Source: Mimachlamys varia
Taxonomy: Eukaryota > Mollusca > Bivalvia > Pectinida > Pectinidae
DNA length: 64,000 bases
Reading direction: 5' to 3'
NCBI GenBank assembly: GCA_947623455.1
Contig: OX392528.1
Coordinates: forward strand, 53,028,322-53,092,321
Positions 22,962 to 33,923 of this stretch are shown here, piece after piece. The notes under the pieces are model-generated. The model saw only the letters and a program-made list of their open reading frames with translations. It did not search any database and was not told the origin of the DNA. How positions within the stretch are numbered: the stretch's first letter is position 1; each line of letters starts with the position of its first letter. Made by a program: the position numbers and the translations under genes.

Positions 22962-23137
22962 GCATCCTTGATACCCAGGGGTAAATATCACCTACGCTCT
23001 CTACACCCCTGGAATCATCCTCGATATCCAGGGGTTATTAAACCTACGCTCTCTTCACCCCTGGAATATGTCTTGGCAAAACTGTTTTCTTATGACATAT
23101 TCCAGGGGTGTAGAGAGCGAAGGTGATATTTGCAAGG
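22962..23137. mobile_element. Foldback MITE, family F, compact copy
   Basis: Carries CATCCTTGATACCCAGGGG, CACCTACGCTCTCTACACC and CATCCTCGATATCCAGGGG in tandem on the left, with TATTCCAGGGGTGTAGAGAG on the right as the inverse arm. The same termini bracket 62232-62553. Confidence 0.7.
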
Positions 23138-23752
23138 AAACGAAATAGTCATGAATTTAAGGCTGTACATTGTAATAATAACAGTCCACTTTTCTCCCTT
23201 AATTTACCTGAATACTAATTTCAACAAATATGCACATATTTGCCAAACTGTGAGCTCCGAGTGAGTCTTAATATAATTGTAACATTCTTTAAACATAAAT
23301 GATTTTATTATAAATAAGACTGTCCTATTTATAAATTTAGTGTTCATGAATTTCCTTTGTCTTAAACTATGTTGCCCCTATTCAGCCCACACTATGTTTA
23401 TAAAATGTTTCCTCTTGGACCCAAGATCATCTTACATTCAATTTATACCCTCTTTATGCAAAACAAGTCTCAAATATCATTTAAATCTGTGCAGTGATTT
23501 GATCAAAAGGCTAAGAATGTTCTCAAGAAAAGGGCGTAACTCCACAAACAAGGGAAGTAACTCAATTTTTTTTATAGTTTTGTTGTGTACAAGTGAAAGT
23601 ATCCTTCATACTGGTATATTAAATTATGGTTTTTTTCTTGAAACTTGTTTTGTGAACAATAGTCGTAAGACAGACAACAGAATTACAGTATGATTTAATT
23701 TTGTTACACTATCCTTCATAATTTTAAGAAAGTATAGCTAAGCTTTACTTAC

Positions 23753-24223
23753 TTTGGGGTCTTAAGATCCAGGCTCTCCGCCCTGCAGGCCAGAATTCTT
23801 CAAACTTGCATCATCTTCACAATAGACAGACTTCCCAGCAATGACGATATACGGAGCCTCAAGAAGATTTAATCATGCCCCAGCTAGTTCTGTCCCCTCT
23901 TTCACAAAGAATTTAATTCCAGATACAAACAATCACCCAACACAAGATTTACAGAGCAGTACAGCACCATGTCAGTCCATTGGTCCATCAGGCCGACTGC
24001 AAACCCGATGAATCAATCATGATACTGTAAAGCCACACTCGTACCAGACTCATGTCTGTATTTGGAATTAAACACATTTGTCAAAAAAAGGACAGTTCGA
24101 AGCTGAGAAATGACTAAACCAACCAAGTTTCATATATTTCCATTGCTAAGTCAGCCATCTAAAGAAAGAATCCACGCATTCAAAGAACCTGACCAGGTGA
24201 TTGTCCTAGCCGTTGGACAATCC
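23753..24223 (-). other. Candidate exon 9 (471 nt), paralogous to 31178-31644
   Basis: The acceptor is CTTGTTTTGTAG| and the donor CCCCAAA|GTAAGT. Alternative acceptors lie at about 24054 and 24025. No long frame. Similarity to candidate exon 4 in length, opening (TGTC..AC.GC..G, then CCTGGTCAGGT) and near the 3' end (GTCTG.....GTGAAG). Confidence 0.4.
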
Positions 24224-24239
24224 CTACAAAACAAGAATA

Positions 24240-25135
24240 CCACAACCCAATTACACACATGCCTACATACAGTGTAGTAATTACTCAAATTCCTATATAC
24301 AGTGTGTAGTAATTACACACATTCCTATATACAGTGTGTAGTAATTACACACATTCCTATTTAGTGTGTAGTAATTACACACATTCCTATATACAGTGTG
24401 CAGTAATTACAAACATGCCTACATACAGTGTAGTAATTACACACATTCCTATATACAGTGAAGTAATTACACACATTCCTATATACAGTGTGTAGTAATT
24501 ACATACATTCTTATATACAGTGTGTAGTAATTACACACATTCCTATATAAGTGTGTTATAATTACAAACATGCCTACATACAGTGTAGTAATTACACATT
24601 CCTATATACATTGTGTAGTAATTACACTCATGCCTACATACAGTGTAGTAATTACACACATTCCTATATACAGTGTAGTTATTACACACATTCCAATATA
24701 AGTGTGTTATAATTACGAACATGCCTACATACAGTGTAGTAATTACATAAATTCCTATGTAAGTGTGTAGTCATTACACACATTCCTATATACAGTGTGT
24801 AGTAATTACACACATTCCTATATAGTGTGTAGCAGTTACACAAAGTCTTACATTCAGTGTGTAGTAATTGCATACATTCCTGTATACAGTATGTAGTAAT
24901 TACATGCATTCCTATATACAGTGTGTAGTAATTATACACATTCCTTTATAATATACTGTATATAGTAATTACATGCATTCCTATATACAGCGTGTAGTAA
25001 TTACACACATATATATATACAGTGTGTAATTATTTGCACATCCTATACAGCATGTAATAATTACACACATTCATATATATACAGTGTGTAATAATTACAC
25101 ACATTATTATATACAGTGTAGTAATTATACACATT
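24240..25135 (+). repeat. ~32-bp minisatellite, about 27 copies
   Basis: Unit TGTAGTAATTACACACATTC plus CTATATACAGTG, with shortened and point-mutated copies. The open frame on the minus strand at 24682-24939 is a read-through of this array. Confidence 0.9.
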
Positions 25136-25429
25136 GGCCAAGCATGCTCAACTATACATCTGTTAATTTCAAATTTTTATTTTACATTCATTTGGTAATA
25201 TATGTACTTGGGCAAACAAAAACTGTAAGCCGAATGGCTAACTAATACCCATGAATACTCCTTATATATTTCTAGAATATTTTCTAGTTTCTGATAAAGA
25301 TCGGTTCTCACTGCTAAATAATAACAAGAATCACCCATAATTGTATGTGTCACCTGTCCGCTTTGTCCATATTATATGCATTTTACACATCCCACAAAAT
25401 AAACCTATAATCAAAGTTTGGTCGCCCTA

Positions 25430-25677
25430 GCTTTTATACTTTGTTAGAAAATTTTATTTTTCTTCTAAGTCCAGAAATTTGAGGTTTTCACCCCAAAATT
25501 ACAAAAATAGTTGAAATGCTAGTAAAGAGTATAATGCATTCAGGTATACATCCCACGATACACCTATACTTTGTGAGGAACATTTATTTTTCTTCGAAGT
25601 CCAGAAATTTTAGGTTTTTACCCCAAAATTACAAAAATAGTTGAAATGCTAGTAAAGAGTATAATGCATTCAGGTAA
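25430..25677 (+). repeat. Tandem pair of ~120-bp units, third copy at 25996-26178
   Basis: AAGTCCAGAAATTT, GGTTTTTACCCCAAAATTAC and GCTAGTAAAGAGTATAATGC recur at 25455, 25590 and 26090. Between lies 300 bp of unremarkable AT-rich sequence. Confidence 0.75.
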
Positions 25678-25995
25678 GGTAAGGTAAGGATGTGACATTT
25701 ACTTCGTGTATTGATAAACTGTTATCTATTAACGCAGCCATTACACTAGAGATCTACTCTCATGATTCTGCTTGTTTTGTACAATATGACACTGCCCCCT
25801 AGCTGTCTCACACAATTTGTCCTCTCAATATTTATTTCCATTTCACTGTCCGTTCCAGAGTACAATTGCTTTAAAAATCAGGCAAGACTTGTAACAAAAT
25901 ATTAAGATTTAAAAAAATAATAATAATAATAATTCTTTCCTGAAATTCAATTGTTGAAATTGAAATGAAGTGGAAATCATTTTGACATCCAAATA

Positions 25996-26178
25996 CATGT
26001 ATATACATCCCACGATACACCTATACCCCAGGTTTTGGCTACCCTAGCTAGCTTTTATACTTTGTGAGGAACATTTATTTTTCTTCTAAGTCCAGAAATT
26101 TTAGGTTTTTACCCCCAAATTACAAAAATAATTTAATTGCTAGTAAAGAGTATAATGTATTTAGGTATACATCCCATG
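25996..26178 (+). repeat. Third copy of the 25430 unit
   Basis: Contains TACATCCCACGATACACC, AAGTCCAGAAATTTTAGG and GCTAGTAAAGAGTATAATG, flanked by a second TACATCCCATGAT. It includes extra GGCTACCCTAGCTAGC absent from one tandem copy. Confidence 0.7.
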
Positions 26179-26393
26179 ATTATTTCAAACTTGAGTAATT
26201 AGGTCACTCATTCATTAAACTTAAACTATAAGCCGAATGAGTACCCCCCCCCCCCCCCCCCTCCTATCATAAGAACTTGCTTCAGTGCCAAGTCCCTAAT
26301 ATTCCCGTGTAGTATCATTGAAATTTACAAATTTAGGGGGAGTTGTCCAGACAACATATGTCTACAGACAGACTGGACTGACAAACAGATGGA

Positions 26394-26551
26394 CAGACAA
26401 CCCGATTCCAGTATTATACCCCTCCCCCAACCCACTTCAACTTCATTGTGCAGGGGGTATACATATAGTTGATCATAAAAAAATATGTAATTACCAGTAA
26501 TGACTTGAAAATAAACCAAGGTTTTCGTGTCGAATAATTAAACTAACATTT
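26394..26551 (+). repeat. 158-bp segment copied to 27720-27873
   Basis: CAGACAACCCGATTCCAG through TGACTTGAAAATAAACC and ATTAAACTAACATTT is repeated with about 90% identity at 27720. It contains GTGCAGGGGGTATACATATA, an end typical of a dispersed repeat. Confidence 0.8.
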
Positions 26552-26617
26552 ATAGACAGTGGTTGCGGTGGGATCTTCATGACTGGATTATAATATCATA
26601 ATAAATGTAATTGTAAT

Positions 26618-27459
26618 AAAGTGCACTCCTCTTTATATCATGTTGCATTTGAAAGACAAAAACACTGCATTAACAGGAATGTGACTTTAAGAGAAATATG
26701 TTTGTCCACTAAATCTAATGCATTTCCAATCTCCATAACTAAAAGTAAGCTATTCAATGAACATATGAAGATGTATCAATCTATAGATAACATTATTTAT
26801 TTAAAAAACATTTTTTGCGGTAATTTTTTTATTTTCTAAGCAATAACTTTGTACAGGTTGTATCTGAAATCATACTGAAATTACATCATTTCCTAGATAT
26901 TTTACGTGATTGGATTAAAAAAAACATGATCTTAAGAGGAATTCACCTCAAAATACATGATATTAAAGGCCCAATATACGTAACTTCAGGGAAATTTTCG
27001 TGATTCTGAAAAATTCTGAAAATAAATCCAGTTGATAACCACACATAAACAAGCCTAAAACGAAGAAAACCTGAGCAGTAACTAACAAGAAACTCTTGAC
27101 ACAAAAAATCCAAAGAATTGAAAAGGTGGGGCCCACTTCAACAACAAACCGAAGGTAGAAGACAGTTCGAAATGGACGAGTGTTTCAAATAGCGTGTTTC
27201 AACTGCTGCTGTACCTGTAACCGCGAAAGAATTCATCTTGAATATTGTTGATATCAGTTAATCTTAACCAAATCCATGAATATAATAAGTTTATTAGAAT
27301 TGATTTTCGCTTCAAGTTTTACTGAAAGTTACGTATATTGGGCCTTTAACCAAATAAAATTTCATAGATTTTATAGTGGGAAAAAAGGTGCTTAGGAAAA
27401 ACATGATATAAAGAGGAATGTGATATTAACAGCGGTGATATCAAGTGGGATCCACTGTA
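26618..27459 (-). mobile_element. TA-flanked MITE family M, copy M1 (minus), with TTAA MITE inside
   Basis: The minus orientation starts TACAGTGGATCCCACTTGAT at 27459 and runs to GGAGTGCACTTTA near 26618. Matches M2 at 39601 and M3 at 37418 in opposite orientation. Termini CAGTG next to TA suggest a Tc1/mariner-derived MITE. Internally split by the 379-bp element at 26967-27345. Confidence 0.75.
26967..27345 (+). mobile_element. TTAA-flanked MITE family T, copy T1
   Basis: Perfect 20-bp terminal inverted repeats: AGGCCCAATATACGTAACTT at the left, AAGTTACGTATATTGGGCCT at the right. TTAA directly flanks both sides (26963-26966 and 27346-27349), the piggyBac target signature. Non-coding; copies at 39715 and 55840. 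Confidence 0.85.
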
Positions 27460-27636
27460 CCACTATACCAGGTTTTTTTATTCAGGCCTCTTCATTTAGC
27501 AGTAAACAAATTTATTTCTAGAAGTTATCTATTGAATTTCATATTACACATAATTTGGAAAAAATCTAGGTTTATTTAACAGTAAAAATAAAACAATGAT
27601 GCCTGTGAGAACCAATCTTGGAATAAACACTGATCT

Positions 27637-27951
27637 TTCCATCCAAACTCGATCTGCACAATATTCATAAATCATCCTACCTTCAGGTCAAGGCACTAAT
27701 GCTTCAGATGAGTCCAATACAGACAACCCGATTCCAGTATTATACCCCTCCCCTAACCCCCTAACTTCATTGTGCAGGGGGTATACATATAGTTGATCCT
27801 AAAAAATATGTAATTACCAGTAATGACTTGAAAATAAACCCAGGTTTTCATGTCAAATAATTAAATTAACATTTCCATCCAAACTCTGCACAATATTCAT
27901 AAATCATCCTACCTTCAGGTCAAGGCACTAATGCTTCAGATGAGTCCAATA
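27637..27951 (+). repeat. Insertion bracketed by ~80-bp direct repeats
   Basis: TTTCCATCCAAACTC... to ...GATGAGTCCAATA occurs at 27637-27719 and again at 27872-27951. Between them sits a copy of 26394-26551. The arrangement looks like a repair event that copied a nearby template and duplicated the break flanks. Confidence 0.75.
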
Positions 27952-27973
27952 AAGTCGTGGATCACACATCTTA
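27913..27973 (-). other. Candidate exon 8, its donor end duplicated at 27681
   Basis: 61 nt between acceptor TTTCTTTTACAG| and donor CTGAAG|GTAGGA. The last ~40 nt of the exon plus donor are repeated at 27637-27719, so a second donor exists at 27681. Confidence 0.4.
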
Positions 27974-28080
27974 CTGTAAAAGAAATTAATATTGATACAT
28001 ATATACAATTTAGCAAGAGATCAATTTTATAAATACAGGTTATGACTTCAGAATGGAACAAGACATAATCTAATAAGTAA

Positions 28081-28880
28081 CAAGAGCACCGCAAGCGGAG
28101 GCATGATACACCCGTCGTATTCTATCGGAAGTATAATTGTATGGAAACACAAAAAACTTCTGATACTTTCTGCAGTTGCAAATATGCAATGCTGTTACGC
28201 GAAAAGTCGAAATAACTCAAAACCTGTCATATATTTTAAATATTATAGCTTTTCAAAGTATCATACCAAATTTTAGAGGAATCGAAGAAAATACAAAAAA
28301 GTTCTGACATTTTCTACATAATGCCCGAAATTGCATTAAATATGAAGATTCAAAGGACCATAACTCTTGTAAATATTGTCGAATCAAACTGTCATTCAGG
28401 AAAACACAACTTCATGTCATGATGATTAAGCCTACCAAATTTCAAAGATATCGGTTGAAAACTGTAGAAGATGATTTCCGGACAAAACAACAGTTTACGA
28501 CAGAAATGTATTATCTACATATATAGTGCCTATATCTAAATATCCAATACTGTTATACGAAAAGTTGATTTAACTCAACAAAACCCGTAATATTGGATAA
28601 ATATTATAGCTTTTCGAAGTACCATACCAAATTTGAGAGGAATTGAAGAAAACACAAAAATGTTCTGATGTTTTCTACATAATGCCCGAAATTGCATCCC
28701 AAAGGGCAATAAATCAAGGGAATATTGTTGAATCAAACTGTCGTTCAGGAAAACACAACTTCATGTCATGGTGGTGAAGCCTAGCAAGTTTGAAAAAAAT
28801 TGGTTGAAAACTGTAGGAGGAGATCTCCGGACAAATAATAGTTTACGACGTACGTACGGATGGAAAACACCATACCATAA
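28081..28880 (+). repeat. Dispersed repeat with two diverged ~310-bp halves
   Basis: ACAAGAGCACCGCAAGCGG opens it and ATGTCCCGTCATTTTTAACG closes it. GAAAACACAACTTCATGTCATG, TGTCGAATCAAACTGTC-type words and AAATTGCATCC/AAATTGCATT recur once in each half. Non-coding. Confidence 0.6.
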
Positions 28881-29051
28881 TATGTCCCGTCATTTTTAAC
28901 GGGCATATAAAAATATATAATTGTGATAATTAAAAATCTTAATATTTTAAAGACATTATTTCAATGTAGTTTTGTTTCATATGTAGAAATAAAAAAATTA
29001 ATAAAAAATGCTTAAATTAGCTTACATTAAATTATATTCAATAATGCTCAC

Positions 29052-29161
29052 CTTGCCTTACGGAATGCCCCGCTATATGGTGCTTCATAGACCTGCCACT
29101 ATGACAACACCCCTGGGCCTTTGAGCGTGGCCCTGTTTGACTGCCTCCACACTAGCTACAG
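29052..29161 (-). other. Candidate exon 7
   Basis: The acceptor is TTTTCTGTTTTAG| (or an AG six bases further) and the donor GCAAG|GTGAGC. The frame continued from exon 6 meets TAG within four codons, which would close the predicted protein at about 155 residues. Confidence 0.45.
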
Positions 29162-29539
29162 CTAAAACAGAAAATTGACTTTATTGAAAATTGAAGTATT
29201 AAAATCTTTGAAAGCTCTATTGAAACAAGACGAAGAATACTTGTCAGAACGATGATATTTAATAAAACTAGTATGAGAAATCATCAAGGGACTACGTGCA
29301 AGTAGTTACAATAATTTAATTGTTCCCATACATACCTTTGAACGAAATCTGCCAATACTTAAAATTCAGCCAATCAGAGGGCACAGCCAATCTATCAGAT
29401 GACCAATCAAACCAGAGTTCCCAAAGGGATCTTGGTGCCATCTTAGACGATCTTTATTTGTTCTTAAATTGTTGGATTTTTTCCTTTCTTTTCTCTTACA
29501 TTGAGTATTTAATTTTAATTCAATGAAATTTGAGAATTC

Positions 29540-30240
29540 CTTTTTAGAAAAAACACCATTAATTAAAAGATGGTAGCAGTATTTTTTTTCATTTTGATCA
29601 GTCCAAAAACAAACTAAGAACGTTAGCAGCACCTATACATGTAATAAGAAATTTCCATTCTCAAAACCAAGATAGCCATCTGTCAGCCATTTTTTCCCGA
29701 TCAGTCCAAAAATCAAACGGGCACTAGTCTACTAAACGCCAAGGAAAACATAACATATGAAATTTGAGAATGATCTATCCAGTACTTCAAGAAATAGCAA
29801 TTACAAGCTATTACTTACAAATCCAAGATGGCCGACTATGCACAACTAGGCACCAACGGGAACCTACTTATAAAATTTGAAAATGATCCATCCAGTACCT
29901 CAAGAAATAGCGATAACTAAAAATGAAAACACTGTTATGCACCACATGGGGTTGGGGAGGGGGAGATGGGGGCATATCTAGGATTCAAAGAGAATCTACA
30001 CATCAAATGGGAAAGATCGATCCAATACAATTCTCAAGAAAAAGTGGTAATATACTTTCATTGTACCCAACCAAGGTGGCAGCCTATCAGCCATTTTAGT
30101 TTTCTGATCAGTCCCAAAATATCAACAAGGTACAGCTAAGGACAAAGGGGAATCTACAAATGAAACTTGAGAAAGATCCTTTCAGTTCTAAAAGAAATAC
30201 TAGTATTAAGAATTATTTAAAGACTGGCAACGGACCATAT
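29540..30240 (+). repeat. Diverged tandem repeat block (~130-220-bp units)
   Basis: GATCAGTCC.AAA, CAAGAT(A/G)GCC, AAATTTGA(G/A)AATGAT.CATCCAGTAC and TCAAGAAATAG recur three to four times. The open frames crossing 29320-29632 are not gene-like. Confidence 0.55.
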
Positions 30241-30287
30241 AGCAGCAACACAGCTCCAACTGTCACATTTTTTTCATTATTACTTAC

Positions 30288-30360
30288 CTCAGTGTGAAGG
30301 AAGTCAAACCAAAGAGACTGGCAGTGTCTCGGTGCCATCTCCAGGCACGGCCCCCGTGTC
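30288..30360 (-). other. Candidate exon 6
   Basis: 73 nt between a weaker acceptor (ATTTCTTTCATGAAG|) and a strong donor CTGAG|GTAAGT. In the frame continued from exon 5 it encodes GHGGRAWRWHRDTAS and LFGLTSFTL without stops. Confidence 0.45.
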
Positions 30361-30542
30361 CTTCATGAAAGAAATAAAATAGATATGAAAGCAATTGCAT
30401 TATAGATAAGATTAAATAATGGTCTGAAATGTACATTATTTTGATGTAATCTTTTATTTCCTAACTTTGGCTATATTCATGCAAGGTCAACATTTAAGAG
30501 AAAATAAATGATTTGCATTGGAACATAAAGAATGTCAATTAC

Positions 30543-30865
30543 CTCCTATGGACCGGGAGCATGTGAAACAGACCGGGATGGACGACGGCCTTCTCCTCCT
30601 CCTGGCCGGGATGGACGACGGCCTCCTCCTCCTCCCGTCTCCTGGCCGGGATGGACGACGGCCTCCTCCTCCTCCCGTCTCCTGGCCGGGATGGACGACA
30701 GCCTCCTCCTCCTCCCGTCTCCTGGCCGGGAAGGACGACGGCCTGGCCGGGATGGACGACAGCTTCCTCCTCCTCCCGTGTCCTAGCCGGGAAAGACGAC
30801 GGCCTGGCCGGGATGGACGACGGCCTCCTCCTCCTGGCCGGGACGGACGACGGCCTCCTCCGGGC
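30543..30865 (-). other. Candidate exon 5: GC-rich 40-bp minisatellite, open in frame
   Basis: The acceptor is GTATTTTAG|GCCCGG and the donor CATAGGAG|GTAATT. The exon is built from about eight units of a 40-bp repeat (CCGGGATGGACGACGGCC plus CTCCTCCTCC on the plus strand), some shortened. As 40 is not a multiple of three, successive units are read in different frames, giving blocks such as GRRPSRPG, RPSSIPAR and EEEAVVHPGQ; the frame is open end to end and joins those of exons 3 and 6. Composition is Arg/Pro/Gly/Ser-rich and not a known domain. Base composition is far more GC-rich than its surroundings. Confidence 0.5.
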
Positions 30866-31177
30866 CTAAAATACAAAACAATAGAGTTGATATTAAATAT
30901 TATGAATCTTCTTGTCCACGTACATCCAATTATTTTTTTTTTATAGTTTTGGATGTAATAATCATTTTTACTTCACATTCCAAGATATGAGACCAATAAT
31001 GGGCAATAACTGTAGTTAGAAATTTAATCAATAATTTTCTACCAGTTGAAGGGAAGTAACTGGAAAACTAATGTAAGCTAAGTTACATGTTCCATATTAT
31101 AAGCACATAATGTAAATATTAATCCCAACATGGAATAAGTCTTCGATGAAATAACTAAAAAAAAAATTATTATTTAC

Positions 31178-31644
31178 CTTTCCCGGAGGCTGGAATATGC
31201 CATCCTATTCCATCAGTCAGATATTCTGTATCAGATGACCTTCACCCTAATCAGACTCTCCGACGAAAGGAACACTGATGCTAAATGAATTTATTTCCAT
31301 TTCAGCCGCACTCATCCCTCCAGTAACAAGTGAATTCAGCCCCAGCTCGGAAACAACCAATATTGAAGCACTCAAATCAGTATGATTACATGCTCCCCTC
31401 GGAGGACTATCATGGAGGGGTACATGATATCGGATCCCTACATATAACCATAAAGATCCTTGTACCTCAATATTGATTATTCGCCAGGGCTAAAAACCTT
31501 GCTAAAGGAGGGCAGAGTACAGCTGAAATTTCATAAATTTATTTAGCTTCAGTACCCCAGACGCCAAATCGTCCAACTAGAGCTCAGATCACCCTTCCAG
31601 ATCTATACCTGACCAGGGGTCTGTCCACTTGCAGTAAGACAGTC
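31178..31644 (-). other. Candidate exon 4 (467 nt), paralogous to 23753-24223
   Basis: The acceptor is TTTTTTTAACAG| after a run of about ten T and the donor GGGAAAG|GTAAATA. Stops in all three frames. It shares CCTGGTCAGGT about 27 bases from its start, and further scattered similarity, with the 471-nt candidate exon at 23753-24223. Confidence 0.45.
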
Positions 31645-32091
31645 CTGTTAAAAAAAAAAACATATTTAATAGCATCATGTTGGTATATGTTTTACATGAA
31701 TTGGTAAAATGAAATGGTAGAAGTTTTTCTTTGTAGCATTTTGCTGATTTGCCACACTTTGCCTGACCGACAGGCCATATGTAATGTTAATGGCTAAGTC
31801 TTGGAATAAAACCTTTTGAAACTATGATACAAGAGATAAAACTTATGGCAAAAACAGTATCCATATGATAAAGCTAAATTACATCCAAATCATCAATATG
31901 AATATATATTGGTGTACCTCTGTCCTATTAAGGCAAGCCGTTTGGGCTTTTACCTATTGAAATAAAGATCTCTCTATTTAAAGATATCTTTAAAGAATAG
32001 AGATGTCTCTTTTTCAAATACAGACATCTAAAATCTAATACGGATATATCTCTATTTCAAATACAAATATCTTTATTTCTACTGAAAGTTG

Positions 32092-32398
32092 AGATATTTT
32101 TATTTGAAATTGCGATATCTGTATTTCTTTATTTTCCATATAAATAGAGATATCACTTTAAAATTGCGATATCTGTATTTCTTAATTTTCCATATAAATA
32201 GATATATCACTTTAAAATTGAGATATCTGTATTTCTTTATTTTCCATATAAATAGAGATATCACTTTAAAATTGCGATATCTGTATTTCTTAATTTTCCA
32301 TATAAATAGATATATCACTTTAAAATTGAGATATTTGTATTTCTTTATTTTCCATATAAATAGAAATATCACTTTAAAATTGAGATATATGTATTTAA
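32092..32398. repeat. 54-bp minisatellite with 108-bp alternation, ~5.5 copies
   Basis: Unit TTGCGATATCTGTATTTCTT TATTTTCCATATAAATAGAG plus ATATCACTTTAAAA. Alternate units carry TTAATTTTCC and ATAGATATATC variants, giving a 108-bp period. Because 54 is divisible by three, both strands show open repetitive frames (18-residue periodicity), which are artefacts. Confidence 0.9.
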
Positions 32399-32404
32399 AG
32401 GGCA

Positions 32405-33067
32405 AGAATTTCCCCTCATCCGAGCTTTATAGTGACAGATGAGGAGGATTCTTTGAGTATCAGCCTGTAGGCTGAGGGGGTAAGGTAGCATATACGTATC
32501 TATGCACAACAACCTCGATATGAGGACTAAAAATATGCTAATGAGATGGCCTATAAAAGGCCATGCGTGCACGTGAAACATCATATTTCAAAGAGACAAG
32601 CTGTTTACATCATGGGCTGGGAACAAAAGGGATGGGTATGAGAACTTACCCCCTCAGCCAACAGGCTGATACTCAAAGAATCCTCCTCATCCGTCACTAA
32701 AGCTAAGGTGAGGGGAAGATTCTTTTTCGTAAGCCTTTCGGCTTTCAGGGGTAAGGTAGCATGTTTAAAGGATTTAAATGGCTGGTAGTAAATGAAACAA
32801 ATAACGCAACAAAATAAAAAGCCTGTATAAGGAAAATTCAAATTACAGCTGTCTAAACAAACGTGATATTCAAAACCTTCAAGTTAACAACCACATGTTA
32901 ATATCGGGTGACACCCTATGTGTGCTCAATACGAAAAATGATGTTTCACATGCGCGCATGGCCTTTTATAGGACATCTCATTAGCATATTTTTAGTCTTC
33001 ATATCGTGGTTGTTACGCAAATGCTACCTTACCCCTGAAAGCCAAAAGGCTTACGGAAAAGAACCCA
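32405..33067. repeat. Interlocking inverted repeats (three arm pairs)
   Basis: Pair 1: 32405-32485 with 32644-32724 (CCCCTCATC..., CTTTGAGTATCAGCCTGT). Pair 2: 32503-32583 with 32939-33017 (AATATGCTAATGAGATGGCC, TATAAAAGGCCATGCG). Pair 3: 32722-32765 with 33019-33065 (GTAAGCCTTTCGGCTTTCAG). The pairs overlap rather than nest cleanly. Each pair-2 arm includes TATAAAAGG flanked by GGCC. Open frames at 32369-33105 fall inside the arms and are not supported as genes. Confidence 0.75.
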
Positions 33068-33499
33068 AATGCCTTGCTGTAGTCCTATCTCTTACACATC
33101 AATAAGTGGCTCTACCAATATCAATATTTGTAAACAAATGGTGAACCAGTGATTCATCTTGGTTTTTATGAAAGCGAGTCCGGACAGGAAGTGGTTGGGT
33201 TGGACAAAAAATAAATATTCATCAATAATTAAATTTTGTGCATCATATTGCTGTAAGAATTTTATTTTAATTTGTGTTTGTATGTTTGTATGTTAATATT
33301 TACCATTGCAAGGCATTGCCACAATATAACTCTATCGAATTCAGTCAGTTGGCATTGTTTAGGCAATGAATGCCATTGATAGATTGTTGACGTCGTCATT
33401 AAAATCAAATGCCGTCGTTATTGTTAAGTGGGATACCACTGACCGCCCCCTGCCAACGATATGTTAGGATATGACTAGGAAAATGTTTGTTTTTAATAA

Positions 33500-33923
33500 T
33501 GTCACTTTATTGGATTATCTCTCCTGAATTTTGAGAAACTAGTATTAATAAGTTACAGCATAGTTAAGCATTTAACTTATAGGCAACATGAATGCTTAAC
33601 TATGCTGTAACTTATTAATACTAGTTTCCTAATTTTATGTTTTCTTCTAATTTGCTATATCTTTATCATCATTATTTTCAGATGCAAAAATAAGGATTTT
33701 TAAATAGATATTAATTCTGTCATGTTTGACAACTAGTTTCTTTTTTCAATCAAATAATATTGCGGAACAAACTTATATTTTTACATATATTTCTAGTCAA
33801 TAAATGAATAATACACCTTTAATGGAATGCTATGGAATGTTTGTTGTGATATTTCATCTGTAGTCAAATTTATACCAAATAAATTATTTACCCAAAATTC
33901 AGGGGAGATAATCCAATAAAGTG
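33500..33923. mobile_element. ~420-bp element with long TIRs and an internal 91-bp palindrome
   Basis: CACTTTATTGGATTATCTC with CTGAATTTTG at the left is mirrored by CAAAATTCAGGGGAGATAAT and CCAATAAAGTG at the right. Immediately inside the left TIR lies a second palindrome (33537-33627), CTAGTATTAATAAGTTACAG with ATAGTTAAGCAT and its inverse. Non-coding MITE. Confidence 0.75.

Noticed and set aside
32089..32442. Frames on both strands with 18-residue periodicity (LKLRYLYF, KVIYLFIWKI)
   Set aside because: A 54-bp repeat is divisible by three and AT-rich, so both strands stay open by arithmetic; a true gene would not be open on both.
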